Below, piece after piece: positions 34,856 to 47,245 of a DNA stretch of 64,000 nt. The translations under genes were made by a program, and so were the position numbers. Positions within the stretch are counted from its first letter, which is position 1; each line of letters begins with the position of its first letter. The notes under the pieces are model-generated. The model was not told the DNA's origin. It ran no database searches and saw only the letters and a program-made list of their open reading frames with translations. Location: positions 3,906,001 to 3,970,000 of the forward strand of contig OZ024844.1 of assembly GCA_964017145.1 (NCBI GenBank), given 5' to 3'. The DNA is from Agrocybe praecox (lineage: Eukaryota > Basidiomycota > Agaricomycetes > Agaricales > Agrocybaceae).

Positions 34856-36344
34856 ATGTACCCACCGCAAAACGACCCTCGTAGCACAGTGCCATATTCT
34901 GCACTCCCCGCAGATTTGGACACTGAAGCGAACAACCACCACGGAAGAACATACTACAGCAACCGATACGCTAGCTCTCCTCTGAAACGACGGTTATATG
35001 TTCTCACCAAAAAACCACTTTTCCGCCCTTTGCTTATTGGTTTCGCGATCCTCGTCGTGCTGTATCTACTCTTTCACAGCCGTAGGCCAACTTCGTCGAT
35101 GGACGCGGACGAAGACGAGCTGACGAGGTACCCCTGGCCCGCAGACGCGTTTGATTTTACAGGGAGCAAGCCGGCGTACCTCGCTTCGCCCCCGCCGGCT
35201 TCGCCAGTTGTGATTCGTCTGGCCATCATGAGCCGAGTGGACGAGTTCGAGCGCCGGCATGCGCTGAGAGAGGCGATGTTGAGAGGGGTCCCCGAAGCGT
35301 ATGTCAAGCTCACGTATAGGTTCTTCGTGGGACGCGATGCGAGGGGCGTGTTATCGCTGCCTACGAATACGAAGCTCAAGCAGGAGGTGAAGGAATTTGG
35401 GGACATACACATTCTGGAAAATGTTCCTGATATTCCGGAACGGATATCGGAGAAGAGGTTTTGGGCTGTTAATTGGGTGCGTACCTTTATGTTATTTCCT
35501 ACTTCCACTAGCTCATCGAAATGTTCTCCATATCACTTATAGACAGCAGACGTTCCTCCGTCAGAATACGACTATTCTATGACTCTCGACTCGGACACGT
35601 TCTGTCGTTTCTCCGTGCTCATCCAACGTCTGCATCATATATACCCCTCGTTGACCGTGAACATGCGGGACCAGCACACGCCTGGACCGTAGGTATCGCT
35701 TCGTACGGAGCATATTATCATTGGGAGCAAGAGCGTGCACCATTCACGGGTCGCACATGAGGTGGAAGATGGAAATGCAGACGAGAAACTAGAGGATCCC
35801 CATGTCATGGGTCCGTGGTACAAGTACCCGGTCGGGATTGGATATTTACTAAGGTATGTATTTCTTTACTTTCACCCCCCGGAAATCCAATGCCTGAGGC
35901 TAATTAATTCTCGTCCATTGCAGCTCAAACCTCACGGCGACCCTGATGAACCTCGACCCACCTGTACCGCATCACATCCACTACCCCTCCGATGACGTTA
36001 TGATAGGGATGTGGGTCGCCGGCCTCTACGAACTGCACCCGTCCGTACACGCCCTGCCCAACGGGGACGTCAACGGGAAGCTCGAGTGTGTGACTGACGA
36101 CCAAATCCCGGGGAAACCAGACGAGAAGCTTCCTGTGCTGCCGGCAAAATGCCCCGCACCGTATTCTGCGCACCCGATTGATTCGCTCTGGGTGGACGAC
36201 GAGCATGGTTGGCACGACTATAAGCACCATGGGCTGAACGACGCTCCAACTGGATGGGATACGACGTGTGTGCATCGGATGAGCGCGCAGGAGATGAGGG
36301 CGTTTAGGAGGAAGGAGGAGGTTATGGGCGAGTGGGATAATTGA
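34856..36344 (+). CDS. GT31 galactosyltransferase-like protein, best copy G2, one in-frame TAG
   Basis: Exons 34856-35476, 35543-35853 and 35924-36344, all junctions in frame. The first ATG gives a ~60-residue cytoplasmic tail, a membrane anchor (FRPLLIGFAILVVLYLLF) and an acidic stem: a Golgi type II enzyme. The catalytic part shows RRHALREAML, YRFFVGRD, EVKEFGDIHILENV, MTLDSDTFCRF (DSD as the metal-binding DxD), WYKYPVGIGYLLSSNLT and HYPSDDVMIGMW. A single TAG at 35690-35692 lies between the DSD motif and the IIIGS segment. A 39-bp GT-AG segment spanning the stop (about 35689-35727) could be removed in frame as a very short intron, but it would delete the conserved IIIG. Otherwise about 450 aa, full length. 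The substrate is probably a protein- or lipid-linked sugar, by family only. Confidence 0.75.
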
Positions 36345-37860
36345 TTGGGGCTTTTTTGGGTTAGCATGACTATGTTATGAGGGGCCGACACGACGTCATT
36401 ATCAGCAGCAGAAGCAAACGCCGATCAAAGTCGATGTCGAAATCGAGAGATCCATTTCCTCAACGTCAACCACCACCTCTTCGTCAACCCGCCTCCGGTG
36501 GATCCACGTCTTCCTCTCGACTTGCAGCACAAGCCCCTGTCGTACCTCCGCGCTCGTTGATCGCCCCATTGCCATCCGCCCTCCCAAAACATAAAACAGA
36601 CGGGACGCACAAGTTACACGTTCAATCTCGGGTAGCAGTCCCTCCATCAACGGGTTACGCCCCCTCGCCCGCTTTCGCTACCTGTCTATTCGCCACGCAT
36701 GTTCGCTGCCCATCCCACCCCATCTCGTGGACCTCTTTACTTATTCTCTTCCTCTCCGTCACCCCCGCTTTACTCCAGCTCTCCCAATCGCCTTTTTTCT
36801 CACTCGCTTGTCTTTCTGTATGTTCCTGCACGATCCTTAAGCAGCTCATCAAATCAGCGTCCTCCATCGCCGCAGGCGTGAGATTTATAACAATGCAATG
36901 GTTAGGGATCGCAGTATTAGAGCTATGCGGACGACTCAGGTGGCGACATAGCAGTGCAGACTTCAGTACTTCAAGGATCCATTTCCACGAAACCTCTGTC
37001 GCGCTGTCCCGCTGCTGCTCCCGCAGTTGGTGCGTCCAAGTCCAACCTGCACTACTACCACTCTAGGTGGATTCACTTCCGTCCGCTCATTTGGGATTGA
37101 AAATTGCACGTCGTACGATCACCGTTAACCGGAATCACTCTATGGCTGCTGTGCGGGTGAAACGACATGGCCATCACTGCGAGAAAAGATGGGGAAGAGT
37201 GACAAGAAATGGTCATGATTCGGCTTCTGCTGCTTCCCGTCGAGTTACCCACCGGGTGGGTTTCCCTCTTATTTTTCTTTTCTTCCACCTCTTTTACTTG
37301 CGTTTCCTCTGCTTTCCAGATCTGAGCTCGCTCTATTCAAGTCTGGCATACCTTCGTCAATCGTCTTCTGCTCAGTAATTCCCCTGCGCATGTTAGTAGG
37401 CTCGTCGTGCTCCTTCTTAACCCTCCTCGTATCATCTATTATCATTCGTGTTCTCTTCTCGTCCCTTCCTGTTTCCCTTCTCTTCGTTCCTTCGTCCCTT
37501 CCTCCTCCTCGTCCCACTTTATTTTCTGCTTCCTACTCCGCCCAGTACTGCACGCACGCACGCACGCAGCATGCCATACCTGTCCCAATTTCAATGGCAA
37601 TCTGGTCTATCGGGCGCGTTCACATCTCCGCCTATCTATGCCACGCATCCCTTTCATCAATCTATGTGCCCATGCTCGGCGCTCCTGCTTCCACTCTCGT
37701 TGATTACTGCATCGCCCTCCGCCTGCGCAAAATATAACACGGATGGAACGCAGAGGTTCGAACCCGGCCCGCCTCCATCAACGCGCTCCCCAAGGGTCAT
37801 CTGCTGGAAATCGAATCAAGGAATTCGCAACTAAAGCACGAGTTCCTCGACCCACCCGTC
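36345..37860 (+). pseudogene. TPR-like remnant downstream of G2
   Basis: Equivalent to 24851-26290: conserved RLAAQAPVVPPRSLIAPLPSALPKHK block, then C/T-rich sequence, and a degraded 3' part. It diverges from the 25-kb copy after about 37570. Frames are broken and no TPR helix pair is readable. Confidence 0.5.
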
Positions 37861-38482
37861 TGTACTACCCCTCCGACGACGTAATGATCAGGACATCGGT
37901 CTCAACTGGACTTTTTTGTTTCCTTTGAGTTAGCATGACGTAGTCATGAGGGGCCGACACGACGTCATTAGCAGCAGCAGAAGCAAACGCCGATCAAAGT
38001 CGAGGTCGAAATCGCCAGATCCATGTCCTTATCGCCCTTCTGCCTCTCAACGTCAACGACCACTTCGATCTCTTCATCAAACGGCCTCCGGTTGATCGAG
38101 ATCTCCCATCCTCTGTTATACTTTGCTTCTTCTCTTCCTCTCCGTCACCCCGCCTCAACTCGCCCTTGCTCTGCTTAATTTCCGACGATGTAATGATCCA
38201 AATGTGGGACGAGCTACACCACTCCGCGCACGCCCTGCTCAACGGAGGAGACGTCAATGGGAAGCTCAAATACCAGACAGACGACCCAAGAGGCCTGACG
38301 AGACGCGCCCCGTGTATAAGGTGCGGTGCGCTACGCCGTATTCCGCACGCCTAATTGATTCTCTGTGGGTGGACGACGAGCATGGGTTGCACGACTATAA
38401 GGACTATGGGATGAAGGATGCGCCGACTGGGCGGTATACGGCGTGTGCATCGGATGAGTGGGATATAGATGAAGGCGTTTAG
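37861..38482 (+). pseudogene. GT31 C-terminal fragment and TPR 5' fragment near D
   Basis: Matches 26505-27144. It contains SDDVMIQMWDELHHSAHALLNGGDVNGKL followed by a frame change, then DSLWVDDEHGLHDYKDYGMKDAPTGRY. The N-terminal catalytic half is absent. Confidence 0.6.
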
Positions 38483-38499
38483 GAAGAGGGAGGAGGTCA

Positions 38500-39170
38500 G
38501 GGTGGGTTTTTTTTTGTTTCTTTCGGTTAGCATGAAGAAGACGACGTCATCAGCAGCAGCAGCAAACACCGATTTACTCGAATGGTGCCCCTCCCGCACC
38601 TCTCCCTTCTGTATTCTATCGAGTTATTCTCGACCTCCTCGTAACCACCACCATGATCAAACCGTCTCCAAATCATCCACGTCTTTGTCAGATTGCCGTA
38701 CACCTCCCTCGCAACTTGCATCCCAAGCACTTGTAATACCACCAACTTGGTTGATCACTGCATTGCCCTCCGCCCTCGCCAAACATAACATGGACGGAAT
38801 GCAGAAATTGAAACGAGTACAGCATGCAGCAGCAGTCGACGCGCACAGTTGCTTCGTCAATGCGCTGGCCAAGCGCGATCTCCTCGTCCCAGCATATTCG
38901 AAAATGAGATATTATGGTGGTGTACTGGAGTACTGGCAGCACGCGTTGGGTTGGAGGGGTTATTCGGATAGGTTGTTTTTTGTGGCTCATCGGCACCGTC
39001 AGCGAACACGGACGATCCTGGTTTGGACCCTCTAGCCCTTTGGAAATTCACCGACAGCTGCGTTCCTCGAAGCATCGGTTATGCCTCTAAACCTCATCAA
39101 CCGAAGAGTTGGTAGCGCCGTCATCACCTCACGGCGGCTAGGCAGGCCAAACGAGATGGATGAGAAACGA
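38500..39170 (+). pseudogene. TPR-like remnant upstream of the D spacer
   Basis: Homologous to 10440-11088 and 27170-27837. One frame (38469-39035) stays open across SQLASQALVIPPTWLITALPSALAKHN and AAAVDAHSCFVNALAKRDLLV to YYGGVLEYWQHAL, but the TPR consensus is lost (GDYGGAL is changed to RYYGGVL) and the frame ends at TAG shortly after VWTL. Decayed. Confidence 0.5.
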
Positions 39171-40431
39171 TAGGGTGATGTTATGTTGTGATTCAGCCTT
39201 TTCTTTTCCCATCCGGTGCGTTTCCCTTTTCTTTCTTCTTTTCTTTTCACCTCTTTCACCTGTATTTCCTCTGCTCTCTAGACAAGCAGTATCGAAGCGA
39301 CGTGGGAATTACGCCGAGTTAAACCTCACTGCGTCCGCGTTATCCCTCGACACAAGGTATGTTTCGTTCAGCTTTGATCAACTTAGGCTTCTTTTGCTCA
39401 TCCTCGTTTCCTCTTTGTTATCGGCATTCTCACCCGTCTCTTCCGTTATTTTTCGGTATTTTCTCCCATTCTCTTCACTCCCCTCATATGCTACGACGAC
39501 TACACACCTCTATATCTGGCTCATTTACTTCTTCGTCCATCTACGCATGGATAACATGGCTCCTTCCCTTTTCCGAGTTGTGAATTTTGGGTACAGCAGC
39601 GTGGATCGTACATAAAATTACCTACACACTTGTCATTGCTTCTCCTTTACTCTCTTGATGTGCGTTTGATCATTCCTTGGCATTAGCTTGGTTCCGTTGG
39701 TTGGTTGGTACTCGTTTTCGTCGTACTCGTCTCAGCCCATCGTTCCCTTGCGCCTTCTCTTCGTCCCTTGATCTCTCCCTCGCTTCTTTTCCCAGACACT
39801 GTTCCTTCCGTTCCCGTCGTGTTCTCCTCTCTCTCTTTCGTGCCTCCGTCGCAATGTAATATTCCCTGTTGCTTCACTACTGGTCGCCCATCTTGTTCTT
39901 ACCGTCGTCATCATCGATGGCGTCCTTTCTTACGTTGCTACCAATGCCACTTATCATTATCGACTGATTTCATTTGTATCGCTATCGACCATTAGTTCAC
40001 AAAGTAGAGCGATTTTGTGTCGTTCTCCATTTGTATGATTCGCTTTGAAAATCTATGATAAACCGTGCGTGGTTCGTGTTCAGTTGGGGAACAACGATTA
40101 AAGCTTGCAAAGTTCCTGGTGTGGGCACCTAACCGTTAAAGATCAGAAATTTGCAGGTCAAAATTGAGTCCGTCGAAGGGGATTTCGGCGATTATAAATA
40201 ATTTTCCGAGATAAAGGGTGTAGAGTGTACATGCATATCTCTGTATTTTGTTTTGAAACATTATGTAGCTACGTAGCGGTTTGTGTGCTCATGGCGCGCA
40301 GTACAGCCTAGTATTAAGCACAGAAATATCCTTGATAATTATGTATCATGCTATTTGTGAATATGACTGTAAAATGAAATCTGTCGTCACAATGAGATTA
40401 TCATAAAAAAGTTGAAATGTATTGCGATAAT
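39171..40431. other. Pyrimidine-rich spacer and 3' flank of gene D
   Basis: Same module as 11089-12373. The short frame conserved in the other copies is broken here near 39885, which argues against a coding function for this module. Confidence 0.6.
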
Positions 40432-43400
40432 CTACAGTTTCGACAAAGTAACATAATCTTCAATCTCCCATATGCGAATTGTGTGATCCCCTGATGCAGA
40501 TGCCACTCTCTTCCCATCGGGAGAGAATGCAACGGACCACACCCAATCTGTATGACCTCGAAGCGGTTCTCCAATCTGCTGTTGTGTCTCCACATCCCAT
40601 ATCCTAACTGTTTCGTCATCGGATCCAGAAACCACGAGCCTGCCGTCTGGAGAGAAACAGACAGAGTAGACATCCTCTGTATGTCCTCTGAGAGGTTCAC
40701 CAACTTGCTGATGAGTTTCCGCATCCCACAATCGCATTGTGTTGTCCCTTGAACCCGAAACGATCTGCTTGCCATTGGGAGAGAATGACACAGACATTAC
40801 CCAGTGTGTATGTCCCTCTAGCGGCTTTCCAACTTGCTCTCCTGATACAGCGTTCCAGATGCGAACTGTTCTATCATCCCCTGCAGAAGCGACAAGAGTT
40901 CCGTCTGGGGAATATGCAACAGAGTTAACCTCATTATTGTGACCAGTCAAATGCCGGCCAACCTGCATTTTTGTTTCTACATCCCAGAAACAAACAGTTC
41001 CATCATCGGAGCCTGAAACAACTCGCCTTCCATCAGGAGCAAATGCGACACTTCTGACAGGATGAGTATGCCCTCCCCATGGCTTGCCAACTTGCTTCCG
41101 AGGCTCGATATCCCAGAGTATGAGGGTCTTGTCATTAGATCCAGAGATGATGTGCTTTCCATCTGGTGAAATAGCAATGGAGTTGACCGAGTATTTATGA
41201 CCGTGCAAAGGATCTCCAATCTGTGAACCTGTGTGCGCGTCCCATAGGCAGACGGTCTCGTCTTCGGACCCAGATGCAAGGATATCTCCAGCTGGACTAA
41301 ATGCAGCGGTCCGGAAGATATTTTCACCCTGCACTATAAGTGCTGGTTTGTCTTAAAACGACATCAGCTTTGTATATCCTTGATGGTTAATCTGATGACT
41401 TACGACCTATGATTGTATAATTCAATGCAAATTTGATGCCTATTTTCCGAAGATCCTCGCGGGAGCACACATCCACGAGTAGATCGCGCACATGGGTGAA
41501 TGAGAGGAGATGAATATCGTGGGTGTTATCCAATGCTTCCATCGTGGATTTCATGATATGCGCCCTTTCTCCAATATCTTTCCTCTTAGATAGGTCCATG
41601 GCCACATCATACACAAGCTGTCTTCCGTATTCTGAACTCAGAACAATAAATTAATTCCTAAACAAATAAAAACGTGAAAACCAGCATACCGTTGCATCCA
41701 TACTGTCGTATTAAATCCAGTACTGATTCTCCACACAGAAGGCTTGCCACGGCAGAGTATAACACAGCGCGCAGACCATGACCTTCTTCGATGGAAAGAC
41801 CCAATCTGTTGTTGCGCGTAATAGCATAGACAAGTTCAACTTGATGTTCGATAGAGAATGGCATAGTCGAAAATGTGCCGCTTTCCAACACAGTCGCTAG
41901 CACCTCATAGATAGCGCGTTTCCCATTTTCTAAAATTGGAGTGTCAGTTTCGCATGTTGGAATAGTCAATATTCTTAAATTACTCCAAGTTGCAAGTCTC
42001 TCCAGATGCGCAGTTATTGATCTATTGTTATCAAAGACTAGACTGTGAAAATGCCGTTCAACAGTCTTGCATATTTCTTCATGTAGGTTCAGCCCTGTGG
42101 TTATCGCCCCAAGAACCGGATAGTGCGTATCGTCGAGGCAAAGATTTCCGAGCACTCCATTCTCTAATGCATTCACGGTGGTCTCGTATATGGCCTGCCT
42201 CCCTTCCTCTGTTTGGCAAATTATTAGTACGAGTGAGTCTTAAACGAGGTTGAACGAAATACATACTCCACGTAGTAATCTCACTCAATATATTCAGCAT
42301 GGTGTCCCGTTTGGCCTCCTCATTTAGGAATATCCGGATAACGTGTATGATATGTGAGTTTAGATCCATCTCCAACCAGTGACTGAGCTTTTCCGAGGTG
42401 TTCAAATCTTTCCAAAATGTGACGTGGTTGATTGTAGGATCTGAGAACCGCGCGCTTGGTATATATGTTGTCCCGAGGCCGCCAGACAGTATGAGTGAGC
42501 TGTGAATCTTTTGTCCAGGTTGAATGACCCGACCCGCGCCGAAATGTGGCCTGCAACTAGTTAGTGCGAGACTGAGACCATCGAAAATAATAGTTCTCAC
42601 ATATACGTCTCATGATGGCGGCCATTACTTCCTATGAATGTGAGTCGTTTGAACGGCATCCATTCCATTGGTTTCCATGCCCCTGTCAGTGATTCCTTTA
42701 CCTCACTTTGCTCCTTTGACGATAGTTCACGGGGGAATGTCGATTTGATGCGAAGTCCAACCGCCACGGCTTCGAGCACCATCCATCGTAAGGGTGGTCT
42801 GCTGCGGTCCATTCCCACGTTTTGAACGTTACCACCACCACTGAGATACCATAATAAGTTATTTGAAAAATATCGCCGGACAATCAATGATACCCACATG
42901 TCTGAATGAGTTCCAGCAAACCAAACCTCTAATGTTTGCGGTTTGGGGTGTTTTCCATCAGGATCCAGGGTTCTCGAGGCTTCTGGTACACTGGGAGGAG
43001 GCAGCCCTTGTGCTGAAGATGGACTTGGGGGGACATTATCCCAGCGGAGAAGGAGGTAGTCTTCGATAAAAAGCGATATAATTTGAACAGCATAGGATAG
43101 GACACTGAAAGCACATAGATTTGTGACGAAGCGGAAGATACCATTTTGATGTTCAACGTCAAACAGTGAATCAAGCAGATAGTCGAGTAGCAAGAGGGAG
43201 AGGACTCCAATAGTATCTTGCAGATCCGTGGATAACCAATCTGGTCTGAGACGGATACCGTGCGCCGACGAATTAAGCTGTAGATACTCGTACGATCCAC
43301 CGTAGGCGTATTCAGGGAGAAACTTTACCCTTCTCTCATCAAGGGCCAGAGCGTGTCGAAAGTAACAAACGTGCTTCATTCCGTCGATCGTTCCCGGAAG

Positions 43401-44355
43401 CATGTGCTGTCCCCGCATAATACCAATAGACGACACAGTGTCCCTGCAGTTTAATATTTATTTTCAGTCTAATGAGTACCTCGATGAACTGACGATGACG
43501 CACCATGCTCCGACAAAGTGAACCTTGACATCTTCATGACAAAAAGCGCTCTTGAAGCGTGCGGCCATTGTGGTCTTCTGCGCTGATGCTGACCCGACCT
43601 GATCAACCATTGCATCACCAGACTTTGGATCAGCATAGAGCTCGTACGCGCTGCAGTAGAACATCAGTTTGACCTAACACGTTTGGACGAACAGACACGT
43701 ACAACGGAATCTGCATCTCGTTGCCCTTGTGTATCAAGCCAACCTTTGAGAATAAGATTGAGGCACAGATCGGGAAACATATGATCGAAAATCTACCTTT
43801 TCAATCATTGCCGCCAGGACTCGAACCTGGAATGCGCCACGAGAGAACCCTATATCTCGTTAAATGGTTTGTAATTTGCAAGAAAGCCCTTCACTCACCA
43901 AAGAGAAAAATACAGTCTCCATCCTGATAATTATCGGACAACCACCGATATGCACCCATTACCGTCCTTTCGAACTCCCTACGATGTCGATCAATACGCG
44001 TACACGGATCAGTGATAGGTTGGACCTCACCAAGCAATCGCCAAATCGATTTTATGATAAAGGACCTTCTTGAGGTAGCTGAGTGATGTCCATGATGGCC
44101 GAGCGTAGGTCCCAATCCCGCTGTTGTACCAACATAATTGGTTATCTGATGTTCGTTTCCCAACAAGATTATATGATTCGATGACGTTCGTGTTCTAATC
44201 TATGCAGTCAGTCCCATTATTGGTACGCAGACATGTCATGGACGTACCCTCTCGCCATACTGATTTCCAGTTCCGTCCAGGTCGACCATGAGATTTCTCC
44301 CTCCTGGCTTGTGTTGACAAGAACAGTACACCTCGTTTGGCAGTACTCCAGACAT
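40432..44355 (-). CDS. Gene D: Tle1-like (DUF2235) hydrolase - WD40 propeller fusion, long subtype, chimeric propeller
   Basis: Start ATG at 44355, stop at 40432, about 1,130 aa. The hydrolase part follows gene A closely: DLDGTGN, GFSRGA (Ser codon 43842-43844), AWDTVSSIGIM, the ~110-residue insertion with hydrophobic stretches (43290-42930), GTHSDM-GGG, and four helical repeats. The WD40 exon (40432-41333) starts like A (AFSPAGDIL) but from late blade 1 onward follows B/C/E (DIEPRKQVG, GRHLTGHN, IEDYVTLSKL), as does the 3' flank. D is therefore a fusion of an A-type front and a B/C/E-type back. Reading frame intact throughout. The A-like first blade lacks the usual GH dipeptide. Presumed cytosolic; function inferred from family only. 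Confidence 0.85.
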
Positions 44356-45590
44356 GTTTGGATGTGAAAAAGAGAGGGAAAAAAGTTTGCGTCTGGTGCT
44401 CATGGGAGCCGTCGGTATCTTTTGAAGTCCTCAGACGCCCACAGTCAATGAGGCGTCTCTGAAACGAAGTATCTCACTTCCACCATTCTTTTGGCATGCA
44501 TCATGAAACGATCTTCAATGTTTTCATCACATTATGAATGCGCGCAGGGATCATGTTTATCATGTATGATAAAGTTTTCAAATCCTGGAGCTCTGAACAT
44601 GCGGCAGCGGCGCTATTAAACATCGAGTCGAGATCGTACTCAGGGCTTGACTATCAATATCAGCATTTCCCTCCCGCGGATGCATCCGAATGTTGTTCAA
44701 TTACTTCACACACACTCACACATGTTTGGGTCATCAGCTAATAGCAGCGACATTGCATGCATAACCCACGCGGTCATGTCGTGGCGCGTCTTTGATAATT
44801 CTAAAATTAATGAGTCCTCGTGTCTAAAAGCGCACACCCCGTTTTCATTCATTTCTGACTCAACCAAGCGGAAATCCAACTATGCGAGTTTCTTGAGCTT
44901 GTTGGAGAGGTACAAAATGGATATACTCAGTTCGGCGCTGCAGTGCGAGTAAAAGCACGCCAAACTGGATGAATGGACATAACGAAAAGGAGGAATAGAT
45001 AGGGAACATGATGGTAATCATGAAACCATCACAGACAGCAGCCCGCAGGTCGATAGTTGATACAGCCGTAAACTGAAATAGATATGACAATTAACTGACA
45101 GGAAGAGAGAAATGAAGCACAGACCAGAGTTTAATTAGTTCAGAGCTGGCAAGTGCACGTTCGTCGGAGGAAAAAGACGCCGTATCAAACCTTTTCTATG
45201 TCCTTCTCCTATTCATAGGCATAACAGGGGCTCAAGCGCTCAAAACAAGCCCACTGCAGTGTGAAACTCAGACCAAAAAGTCGAATGCACATAGCTTAGC
45301 GTTCAAAACGTTCAACGTTCAATGCTGTAAAATCAACCCGCACGTTTTCTTGACTCGTGTATATAAATCTAAGAATACGATAACATTCGCCTGTACCACT
45401 AAACATGCGGTCAGTCAAGCAAGAGCGGCGTCAAACAAGGTCGTTGAGATAGAAAAACACGCACCGACGGTATCACCGTTACCAGAAAAACGGATGGCTT
45501 GACAAAGAACTGTCCAGTCAATAGCCTACATGAAAGACTGGATTAGGAATCTGGGTCATAATCGAATAATCGTTCATTCTCCGGCATCTA
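44356..45590. other. Spacer upstream of gene D
   Basis: Homologous to 5246-5960 but with about 500 bp of extra sequence around 44530-45000. Short frames in the extra segment have no counterpart and no recognisable content. No gene called. Confidence 0.5.
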
Positions 45591-46440
45591 ACACCCCATT
45601 AACAGCTTCCGTCCTTGCTTTTTTGTCCACCCAATCAGCTCCAGCACCTTACCAGCCCGACTGAGCACACCATACACCGGCATCCGCGCAGCTCTCTCGT
45701 CCCTCAAACGTTTCTGCAGCTCGTCGCAAGGCCTTCACATATACATTCAGGAGATCCAGATCGACACCTTGTGTATCTGTCCACCCTCCGTGATTCGAGC
45801 GTGCCTTTCCGGCAGTGACGAGGTTTGAAGGTATAACTGACGCGCGGAGGCCCCCGAGGTGGAGGTGAATTTCTAGAGGGTCGTTTAGCTGCTAAGAACC
45901 CAAACACAGAACATCCATCCTCGCTAACGATGACGATGAGTCACCGAAAACGGCCTATCTGAATGTCCCCCCCCCCCCCAATGCGCGCTGGCAGTCCTCC
46001 AATGCACCACCATAATCTCCCGTTTTCAGACGTGCCATTGCACGATTTGTGTGAAGTGGAACGAGAAAGAGATGGCCCTTGGCTAAAGCGTTGATGGAGC
46101 GCCGCCGCCGTCGCCGCTGTGCTGCCCGACTTTGAACTTCTGCGTCCGTATATTTTATCTTTTTGGGCCTGAACAAGTGCGGAGGGCGATGTGGGGATCA
46201 ATGAACGTGGTGGTACGAAGGCCGCCTGAGCTACAAGTCGTGGGGGTATTTTGCAAACATGTGGACGGGCTAGGGGCGATTTGACGAAGAGAGGGAGGTA
46301 GTGGTTACGAGGTGAATGAGAAGGAGGATCTGTTGAGAATAAGTCGATTTCGACCTCGATGCCTTCGACTTTGATCGGTGCTTGTTGTTGTGGTCTTTGT
46401 CGCTGCTCCTGCTACTGTCGGCCTCGGCTAGGCTGCTCAT
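45591..46440 (-). pseudogene. TPR-like gene remnant with readable TPR unit
   Basis: The minus strand at 46176-45955 reads INALAKGHLFLV then TNRAMARLKTGDYGGALEDCQRAL, a good tetratricopeptide helix pair. It is followed by a run of C (45967-45976 on the plus strand) that disrupts the frame. Upstream, the Ser/Lys-rich N-terminus (46440-46200) is interrupted by stops. It is the clearest evidence that this repeated module derives from a TPR protein. Homologous to 5960-6834. Confidence 0.6.
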
Positions 46441-46539
46441 GACTATATAAACACCCTAACCACGCAACCAACCACTCCCGAGAAGCGGGAAAAGGTGTCC
46501 AAGTCGAGCGTCATTAAGTGGCCGTATTCCGACGAGGGG

Positions 46540-47245
46540 ACTTCTGCTGTCTATTAGAACATTGGGTGAGAAGGGAAATAGAGATGAGAAGGAAAGGTAA
46601 GCACCCAATTAACAGCCCAAAACCTCTCCTCCGATATGCGTTCTGGAACATCCGGTACGTCCTCCAGAATCTTGATATCTCCAAATTCTTTCACCTCCTC
46701 TATCTTCGGCCCCGTGTCCTTAATCTTACTCCCCCACAACACACCGCCCGCATCCGATTCCAGGCCCACGAAAAACCTCTCCGTTAGCTTTACATATCGC
46801 CCCGGCACCTTATCAACAGCGCCTCTAAGCGCATGCTGGCGCTCGAACTCGTCTTTGTGGCTCATGATCGCGTGGTGCATCACAGCTGGCAAAGGAGGCG
46901 GTGGCGAGTCGAAGTACGAGTATTTCATTTCTTGAAACTAAAGACGTGCGAGGGCTAATCGTATTTCCTCATCTCGCCTTCGTCTGCTTTTATTGATGAA
47001 GAGGAGGAAGAGCGCGCGTGGGAGAAGAGGTACAGCAGGACGAGAATGACGAGGCGGAAAAGGAAGGGGCGGAAGAAGGGTTTTGTGGTTAGGCGTTGTT
47101 TGAGAGGCGAGCTGCTAGCGTATAAAGTGCTGTAAGATATTCTTCCGTGGTGGTTGTTCGCTTCAGCGTCCGAATCAGTGGGGAGAGCAGAGTATTGCCC
47201 AGCGCGCGGGGCGTTTTGGGTGCGGGTTAAGTTTGTTTTGGTTTT
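46540..47245 (-). pseudogene. GT31-like pseudogene, N-terminal half (minus copy)
   Basis: The first segment (47260-46955) gives GQYSALPTDSDAEANN, the membrane anchor (FRPFLFRLVILVLLYLF) and a stem ending KYD-TAG; a frame change follows near 46930. The second segment (46928-46554) gives SPPPPLPAVMHHAIMS, RQHALRGAV, TERFFVGLESDAGG and EVKEFGDIKILEDVPDVPERIS up to the first intron. The catalytic half is missing. It shares the disrupting frameshift with 6868-7600. Confidence 0.7.
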
